Assembly: GCA_038736355.1 (NCBI GenBank) | Contig: JAVYML010000002.1 | Span: 1 to 64,000, forward strand | Direction of reading: 5' to 3' | DNA from: Candidatus Hadarchaeales archaeon | GTDB taxonomy: Archaea; Hadarchaeota; Hadarchaeia; Hadarchaeales; WYZ-LMO6 | Length of the DNA stretch: 64,000 nt | In this document: piece after piece, positions 59,530 through 64,000 of the stretch | Position numbering within the stretch: the first letter of the stretch is position 1 | How the letters are laid out: the number at the start of each line of letters is the position of its first letter | Program-made: the position numbers and the translations under genes | The notes under the pieces: model-generated | Database searches by the model: none | What the model saw: the letters and a program-made list of their open reading frames with translations, nothing else | Told to the model about the DNA's origin: nothing

Positions 59530-60042
59530 ATGGCCAACCGAAGACCCTCCATGGACGAATATTTCTTAGAGCTGGCGAGGGTAGTGGGTCTCAGATCCAC
59601 CTGTCTGAGGAGGAAATTCGGGGCCGTGATAGTGAAGGATGGGGTGGTGCTGAGCTCCGGTTACAACGGTGCTGCCAGAAAGGTTAGGGACTGTCTGGAA
59701 GTGGGTCTCTGTCTCAAGGATGTGGTGGGGGCTCCCCACGGTGAAGGATACGATGTCTGTCCCGCCGTGCATGCCGAAGCCAACGCCATCGTCAACGCCG
59801 CCAGATCTGGAGTGAGCATCCTCGGAGGAACCATGTATCTCTATGGACAGGATGCCCAAGGAAAGGTGGTTGAGGGAAAACCCTGTACCTTCTGTAGAAG
59901 GCTTCTGATAAACTCCGGCATAGAAAAAATCGTGTTCAAAAAAGAAGACGGTACGTTGGGATACTACGATGTCAAGGAATGGGTAAGGGACGAATCCTTA
60001 GACCATCAGAGAAAGATCCAGCAGTACACCGGAAAGGGATGA
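59530..60042 (+). CDS. dCMP deaminase / cytidine deaminase family (ComEB-like)
   Basis: A 170-residue zinc deaminase with VCPAVHAEANAIVNAA (zinc His and catalytic Glu, about residues 76-91) and GKPCTFCRRLLINSGI (the two zinc cysteines). The N-terminus, PSMDEYFLELARVVGLRSTCLRRKFGAVIVKDGVVLSSGYNGAAR, is typical of dCMP deaminases, which supply dUMP. That fits a genome using ThyX and an anaerobic ribonucleotide reductase. It converges on the winged-helix regulator with a one-base gap. Confidence 0.93.
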   Translation: MANRRPSMDEYFLELARVVGLRSTCLRRKFGAVIVKDGVVLSSGYNGAARKVRDCLEVGLCLKDVVGAPHGEGYDVCPAVHAEANAIVNAARSGVSILGGTMYLYGQDAQGKVVEGKPCTFCRRLLINSGIEKIVFKKEDGTLGYYDVKEWVRDESLDHQRKIQQYTGKG

Positions 60043-60043
60043 C

Positions 60044-60736
60044 TTAAACGCACTTACTTTCTTCCGGATACTTGGAATAGACGTATTCCAGTAATTCCTT
60101 GAGCCCCATCCCGTTGAACTTTTTCAGCTCCTCCATCTTTTTCCTGATTTCCTCCGGAAGACCGTTGAAGAGTTCGCTAGCCATCTTCTCTCCTTCAGGG
60201 GTCAGCGAACAAAATACGGGTTCCAGCAATTCCCTCTCAACCCTTACCAAACCAGCCCTTTCCAACTCCAGCACATCGTCCGGTATCTCCTCCGAATAAG
60301 GGCCCCTGAGGTAGGGGAGGAAGCGATAGGGGAGGGAATCCACCCCAAGTTCCCTTTTCAGGAGGAAGAGGAGTTTCTGAAGTCTTACGCTCCCTTCGAC
60401 CGCTCCCCCCAATGAGTAGAGGAGGGCCAGAATCCATTTTCCCCTTTCCATCACCTCCTCCCTCTCCCTCTTTCCAGGCTTGGAAACCGCCGAAACTTCC
60501 AGCTTGAGAATGGCCGCCACCCTCCTTCCCTCAGGCGTGAGCTCCAGTATCCTGCGGAAGGGCCACTCCTTCATCTCCCTTTCCCTCACCAAACCCTCCC
60601 TTATGAGCTCCTTCAAGCGCATCTCTATCGTCAGAGCGCTACCCTTAACCTCTGCCTGTAGTTCCCTAACGTGCTTGGGTCCTTTGAGCAGACTGAGGAG
60701 GATTTCCGGAGCCTTGCTTCTCCTCAATCTGTACAT
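60044..60736 (-). CDS. Winged-helix transcriptional regulator with SocA/Panacea-like C-terminal domain
   Basis: A 230-residue protein. Residues 1-75 are a winged helix (EILLSLLKGPKHVRELQAEVKGSALTIEMRLKELIREGLVRERE, then RRILELTPEGRRVAAIL). The second part (about 95-230) has a helix-rich domain SVRLQKLLFLLKRELGVDSLPYRFLPYLRGPYSEEIPDDVLELERAGLV, resembling a family found alone or next to HTH proteins in archaea; its ligand is unknown. Its promoter contains a perfect palindrome between TATA and start, so it probably represses itself. It faces nrdG. Confidence 0.8.
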   Translation of the reverse strand: MYRLRRSKAPEILLSLLKGPKHVRELQAEVKGSALTIEMRLKELIREGLVREREMKEWPFRRILELTPEGRRVAAILKLEVSAVSKPGKREREEVMERGKWILALLYSLGGAVEGSVRLQKLLFLLKRELGVDSLPYRFLPYLRGPYSEEIPDDVLELERAGLVRVERELLEPVFCSLTPEGEKMASELFNGLPEEIRKKMEELKKFNGMGLKELLEYVYSKYPEESKCV

Positions 60737-60744
60737 CCAAAAGT

Positions 60745-60761
60745 GTTACATTCGATGTAAC
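60745..60761. promoter_or_regulatory. Perfect palindromic operator in the regulator promoter
   Basis: GTTACATTCGATGTAAC is a 7-bp perfect inverted repeat around TCG. On the minus strand a TATA sequence (60763-60768, reading TATAAA) lies 27-32 bases before the regulator ATG at 60736, and the palindrome sits exactly between TATA and start, where a bound repressor would block transcription. Confidence 0.75.
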
Positions 60762-60833
60762 GTTTATACCTTATTCTAGACTACTTTCGGCCCTGCCATA
60801 TTCTACGGGTCAAGTATAACCTTTTTAAAAAAT

Positions 60834-60857
60834 GTTACGTGTTTTAAAAACGATAAC
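60834..60857. promoter_or_regulatory. Imperfect inverted repeat upstream of nrdG
   Basis: GTTACGT (60834-60840) and ACGATAAC (60850-60857) form an inverted repeat around a TATA-like TTTTAAAAA, ending 27 bases before the nrdG ATG. Its half-site shares GTTAC with the regulator palindrome, so one factor may bind both. Confidence 0.5.
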
Positions 60858-60884
60858 GCGGAGGGAGGTTTGGTGGGGGTTTTA

Positions 60885-61613
60885 ATGAACGAAGCCATGA
60901 AAATCCCTTCAGGGGAACTTCCCTGGGGAGGTCTTCAAAGGCTCTCCTTATTAGACTATCCGGGGAGGGTAGCCTCCATTCTCTTCGTGAAGGGGTGCAA
61001 TTTTCGATGTCCCTTCTGTTACAATCCACAGCTGGTGAGGGGGGAGGGAAGGGAAATACCCACCCAAGAGATCCTGGACTACCTGAAGAGGAGGAAGGGA
61101 TGGATAGACGGGGTGGTCATCACCGGAGGAGAACCCACTCTTTACCCGGGATTGGTGGAATTCCTGAGGGAACTGAAAGATGAAGGGCTCGAGATAAAGC
61201 TCGACACCAACGGCTCCAGGCCTGATCTTCTCCGGGAGCTTCTGGGGGAAGGTTTGGTGGACTATGTGGCCATGGACATAAAGGCTCCCCTCAGGGAAGA
61301 GAGCTACAGCAAAGTGGCGGGCGTTCCCCTTCACCCAAGGGAAATCAGGGAAAGCCTTGACCTCCTCCTCTCCTCACGGATAGATTACGAGCTCAGGACT
61401 ACCGTGGTTCCCACCCTGCTTGGGGAAGAGGAAATACTGGAAATAGCGGGGGAAATAAGGGGTGCCAAGAGGTATTGCCTCCAGCAGTTCAGGCGCACTC
61501 CTTTCCATCTGGATGAGCGTTTTTCCCGAGTTTCCCCTTACCCGAGGGAATTCTTGGAAAGGATCAGGGAAAAGATCTCCGGGTACTTCGGTGAGTGCCT
61601 GGTGAGAGGATGA
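60885..61613 (+). CDS. nrdG: Anaerobic ribonucleotide reductase activating enzyme
   Basis: The radical SAM enzyme that installs the glycyl radical on NrdD. The 242-residue protein has LLDYPGRVASILFVKGCNFRCPFCYNPQLV (cluster motif CNFRCPFC, near residue 38-45), VVITGGEPTLYPGL and LDTNGSRPDLLRE. The ATG at 60885 follows a GGTGGGGG ribosome-binding site; an upstream TTG at 60870 is in frame but less likely. Its stop overlaps the nrdD start in ATGA. Confidence 0.95.
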   Translation: MNEAMKIPSGELPWGGLQRLSLLDYPGRVASILFVKGCNFRCPFCYNPQLVRGEGREIPTQEILDYLKRRKGWIDGVVITGGEPTLYPGLVEFLRELKDEGLEIKLDTNGSRPDLLRELLGEGLVDYVAMDIKAPLREESYSKVAGVPLHPREIRESLDLLLSSRIDYELRTTVVPTLLGEEEILEIAGEIRGAKRYCLQQFRRTPFHLDERFSRVSPYPREFLERIREKISGYFGECLVRG

Positions 61614-64000
61614 GCCCGATTAGAACGGTGAAGAAGAGGGATGGATCGGTACAGGACTTCGATCCGAGGAGGATAGGGGAGGCGATAAGGAAGGCGGCGG
61701 AAGCGCAGGGATGGCTGGAGTTCGAGGGGGAGGCCAGGAGGCTTCAGGAAATCGTGGTCAGGAAACTGGAGGAGAAGGGGTACGGGGAGGAGAGGATCCC
61801 CTCGGTGGAGGAGATCCAGGACGAGGTGGAGGCGGTGCTGAGGGAGGAGGGATATGGGACGCTGGCGGAGAGGTACCACGAGTACAGGAGGAGGCACGAC
61901 GAGCTCAGGAAGAGCAGGAGCACCCTCTTCGATGTGGGGAAGATGGTGGAGGAGTTCATAGGGGAGAGGGACTGGAGGGTGAGGGAGAACGCCAACCTAA
62001 GGCCTTCCATTTCCTCGATGATGTTCAACTCGGCCGGCGCGATCAACGCCAGGTACCTCCTGGACAAGGTCTATCCTCCCGAGGTGAGCGATGCTCACAT
62101 CGACGGGGATCTCCATCTCCACGATCTGTATCAGGGAGTGTGCGGGTACTGTTTCTCCGAGGACACGAGGGTGCTGACGAGGGAGGGATTCAAGTACTTC
62201 TGGGAGGTCACGCCCGAGGACGAAATAGCGACGCTCAACCTCCGCACCGGCGAGCTGGAGTACCAGAAACCCCTGGCGAAGCAGGAATTCTATTTCGACG
62301 GTTACCTCTACCACTGGCAGAACAAAGCCGTGGACCTTCTGGTGACCCCCGAACACAGGATGCTCGTCAGGATGGCGCTCGTCAAGAAACGCGCAAAGCC
62401 CGACGGGGAGAGGCTCAGGAAGTACAGGAGGGTTTTCATGCTGAGGGATGGGGGTCTGAGTCTGAGGGGGGTCTCCGGCAGGGTTGGGATTCCGCTCGGA
62501 ACCATCCAGGAATGGATCTACCACGGGAGGAAGCCGGTTTACCGGGGGCACAAGCTCAAGGTGGAACCGCAGGTCCTCATCAACGGTTGGAGGATCCTGA
62601 CCGCCAAACAGCTCAGCGACCACTACTCCCTGTACGAGTTCAGGAAAGGAGGGGTGAGGTGGAGGGGCAAAGAGAGAGATTCCTTTGACTTTTTGTCGGT
62701 AAGGGTCTGGTGCGGGGAATGCGGGAGGAGGGTACCCCCGGATGCCCTGAACTGTCCGAGGTGCGGCTCCTCCTCCTTCACCAGGAAAGAGGAGGTGAAA
62801 CGCGTTCCGGCGGAGGTTTTCGTCAGGTTCATGGGGTGGTACCTTGCGGAAGGCAATGTTTGTATATCGAAAAAGGGGTATAGGATAGCCATCTCACAAC
62901 TCAACGGGAGGAAGCAGAAGAGGATAGCATCCATAATGCGCGAGATGGGGCTGAACCCATGCATTACCAGGTTCCATGTGTCCTCCCATGCAAGCTGGCT
63001 CTACGAGTACCTGAAGAGGCTGGGCGGGTCAAAGGAGAGGTTCATTCCGCAGGAGATCAAGGAACTTCCCCCGAACCTGCTGAGACTCTTCCTCTCCGAA
63101 CTCTTCGCCGGGGACGGCGTGAAGAGAAAAGGTAAGCTGATACGATATTACACGGCGTCCAAGAAACTGGCGGAGGATGTGGTGGAGTGTCTGATAAAGG
63201 TGGGGAAATGCGGGACGATAAGGGAAGAGAAGGGCCGCTATGAAGTGACGGTGATCCACAGACAACTCACTCCAGAATTTGAAGGCAAGCCCAAGCTGGT
63301 CCGCTACCGGGGGAAGGTCTATGACCTAACCGTTCCCAACGGGACCCTCCTGGTGGAGAGGAAAGGGAAGGTGGTGTGGTCGGGAAACTGCGCGGGCCAT
63401 TCGATGGAGGATATCCTGACGAAGGGGCTGGTGAGCGTGGGGAACAATCCCCATTCCCATCCCCCGAAGCACCTGGACGTGGCCCTGATGCAGGTCGTGA
63501 ACTACATAGGGGTGATGACGCAGGAGTGGGCGGGGGCGCAGGCCTTCTCCTGGATAGACGTTTACCTTGCCCCCTTCATCAGGGAGGATGGTCTGAGCGA
63601 CAGGCAGCTCAAACAGCTCCTCCAGATGTTCGTGTACAACCTGAACGTGACCTCCAGGTGGGGAGGGCAGTGCGTCTCCGAGGACACGGAGGTGTTGACC
63701 GAGGAGGGATGGAAGAGGTACGATGAGCTGAGCATGGAAGACAGAATAGCAACTCTTAATCCGGAAAAAAGAAGGATAGAATTCCTCAAGCTAGAAGGCA
63801 TCCACGTCTACGATTACGAGGGGGAGCTGATCCTCCTCAAAAACAGGGTTACCGAGCAGCTCGTCACACCCAATCACAGAATACTCAGGAAAAAGTTCAA
63901 TTCTGAGACCCTCGAATTCACCGAAGCGGAGAAACTCTTAGCCTTTGATTCTTCCCCCATCCTGCCCATAGCAGGGGAAAATGAGGGAAAGAAAGAGGTG
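61610..64000 (+). CDS. nrdD: Anaerobic ribonucleoside-triphosphate reductase, intein-containing (partial)
   Basis: The class III reductase that makes deoxyribonucleotides without oxygen. The frame starts in ATGA with nrdG and is open to the window end (797 codons). It has an N-terminal ATP-cone (VKKRDGSVQDFDPRRIGEAIRKAA), then ENANLRPSISSMMFNSAGAIN and HIDGDLHLHDL. The reductase is interrupted after Tyr180 by intein 1, resumes as CAGHSMEDILTKGLVSVGNNP... to TSRWGGQ, and is interrupted again by intein 2. The glycyl-radical C-terminus is beyond the window. Confidence 0.95.
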   Translation, partial: MSPIRTVKKRDGSVQDFDPRRIGEAIRKAAEAQGWLEFEGEARRLQEIVVRKLEEKGYGEERIPSVEEIQDEVEAVLREEGYGTLAERYHEYRRRHDELRKSRSTLFDVGKMVEEFIGERDWRVRENANLRPSISSMMFNSAGAINARYLLDKVYPPEVSDAHIDGDLHLHDLYQGVCGYCFSEDTRVLTREGFKYFWEVTPEDEIATLNLRTGELEYQKPLAKQEFYFDGYLYHWQNKAVDLLVTPEHRMLVRMALVKKRAKPDGERLRKYRRVFMLRDGGLSLRGVSGRVGIPLGTIQEWIYHGRKPVYRGHKLKVEPQVLINGWRILTAKQLSDHYSLYEFRKGGVRWRGKERDSFDFLSVRVWCGECGRRVPPDALNCPRCGSSSFTRKEEVKRVPAEVFVRFMGWYLAEGNVCISKKGYRIAISQLNGRKQKRIASIMREMGLNPCITRFHVSSHASWLYEYLKRLGGSKERFIPQEIKELPPNLLRLFLSELFAGDGVKRKGKLIRYYTASKKLAEDVVECLIKVGKCGTIREEKGRYEVTVIHRQLTPEFEGKPKLVRYRGKVYDLTVPNGTLLVERKGKVVWSGNCAGHSMEDILTKGLVSVGNNPHSHPPKHLDVALMQVVNYIGVMTQEWAGAQAFSWIDVYLAPFIREDGLSDRQLKQLLQMFVYNLNVTSRWGGQCVSEDTEVLTEEGWKRYDELSMEDRIATLNPEKRRIEFLKLEGIHVYDYEGELILLKNRVTEQLVTPNHRILRKKFNSETLEFTEAEKLLAFDSSPILPIAGENEGKKEV
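62150..63388 (+). other. Intein 1 of NrdD (413 aa, with DOD homing-endonuclease domain)
   Basis: Starts at Cys181 (CFSEDTRVLTREG, splicing block A), block B reads VTPEHRMLV, and the C-terminal end is TVPNGTLLVERKGKVVWSGN just before the extein Cys. The penultimate residue is Gly rather than the usual His. Two LAGLIDADG-like helices are visible, RFMGWYLAEGNV (about 62827-62862) and LFLSELFAGDGV (about 63088-63123). Between block B and the endonuclease lie a basic stretch with a helix-turn-helix pattern (RGVSGRVGIPLGTIQEWI) and a zinc ribbon CGECG...CPRCG (62710-62766). Confidence 0.93.
63671..64000 (+). other. Intein 2 of NrdD (partial, N-terminal splicing domain)
   Basis: Starts at TGC 63671 after extein residues TSRWGGQ; CVSEDTEVLTEEG is block A and VTPNHRILR is block B. 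The intein runs past the window end, so the endonuclease and the second splice junction are not seen. The insertion point is the conserved GGQ-(T/V)-PF active-site motif of ribonucleotide reductases. Confidence 0.92.

Noticed and set aside
1-64000. CRISPR arrays, insertion sequences, rRNA genes and a replication origin
   Set aside because: No regularly spaced repeats, no transposase or inverted-repeat-bounded unit, no rRNA-like sequence, and no Cdc6/Orc1 gene with origin repeats were seen.

Overview
The window is chromosomal DNA of an archaeon, probably a thermophile with euryarchaeal-type information processing. The evidence is a C/D-box RNP pair (Nop5 and fibrillarin), the tRNA-dependent amidotransferase GatDE, the replication factor C large subunit, Mre11-Rad50, Sec61-beta, Tsr3, archaeal glycyl-tRNA synthetase, an AK6-type kinase, PIN-domain ATPase, tRNA genes with introns, TATA boxes about 26-33 nt ahead of leaderless starts, and a SpeH/BpsA pair that makes branched polyamines typical of thermophiles. 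The DNA is G+C-rich and tightly packed. The lineage cannot be named from the sequence alone; a Hadarchaeota-like or Thermococci-like relative would fit, but that is a guess.

0-17 kb: the end of an unknown gene, a secreted Notum-like pectinacetylesterase of lower G+C, an intron-containing tRNA-Met, RpiA diverging from a CBS/zinc-ribbon protein, an intron-containing tRNA-Gly, MscL, TrmO, a peroxiredoxin, ThyX with a DRG GTPase, thioredoxin, a Trk potassium-uptake operon (trkA, a 49-residue membrane peptide, trkH, a membrane OB-fold protein), methionine aminopeptidase, an MFS exporter, the flpA-nop5-radical SAM operon, and PdxST. 17-29 kb: a small zinc finger, SppA-like protease, Rad50-Mre11, RfcL with a methyltransferase, then a leftward six-gene operon (glycosyltransferase, MoeA, MobB-FeS, MoaA, DUF438-hemerythrin-PAS sensor, ArsC-like phosphatase).

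29-46 kb: PH-domain membrane protein, YjbQ, DEDD exonuclease, family-4 uracil-DNA glycosylase, QueC, GatD, PurC, RND exporter, a 3-methyladenine glycosylase-GatE-GlmS operon with overlapping reading frames, an LhgO-type oxidoreductase, an unexplained ~400-bp segment next to an N-terminally truncated MscS, a sugar nucleotidyltransferase, and SpeH-BpsA. 46-64 kb: PurA, AK6, a secreted glycosidase-like protein, MBL hydrolase, HtpX, Sec61-beta, PIN ATPase, Tsr3, a radical SAM/SPASM enzyme, DUF488, an amidohydrolase, a four-CBS protein, GlyRS, an AEC transporter, dCMP deaminase, and a winged-helix regulator facing the anaerobic ribonucleotide reductase operon nrdG-nrdD, whose reductase is interrupted by two inteins (the second runs off the window).

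Several genes connect functionally: dCMP deaminase, ThyX and NrdDG supply DNA precursors; UDG, AAG, the exonuclease, Rad50-Mre11 and RfcL repair or copy DNA; GatD and GatE, although about 4 kb apart, form one enzyme; PurC and PurA make purines. Three structural themes deserve attention: a palindromic operator system beside the nrdGD operon, a strikingly high share of convergent gene pairs whose 3' ends overlap (three by the identical tetranucleotide CTAA), and the debris around the truncated mscS. No CRISPR array, insertion sequence with a recognisable transposase, rRNA or replication origin was seen.
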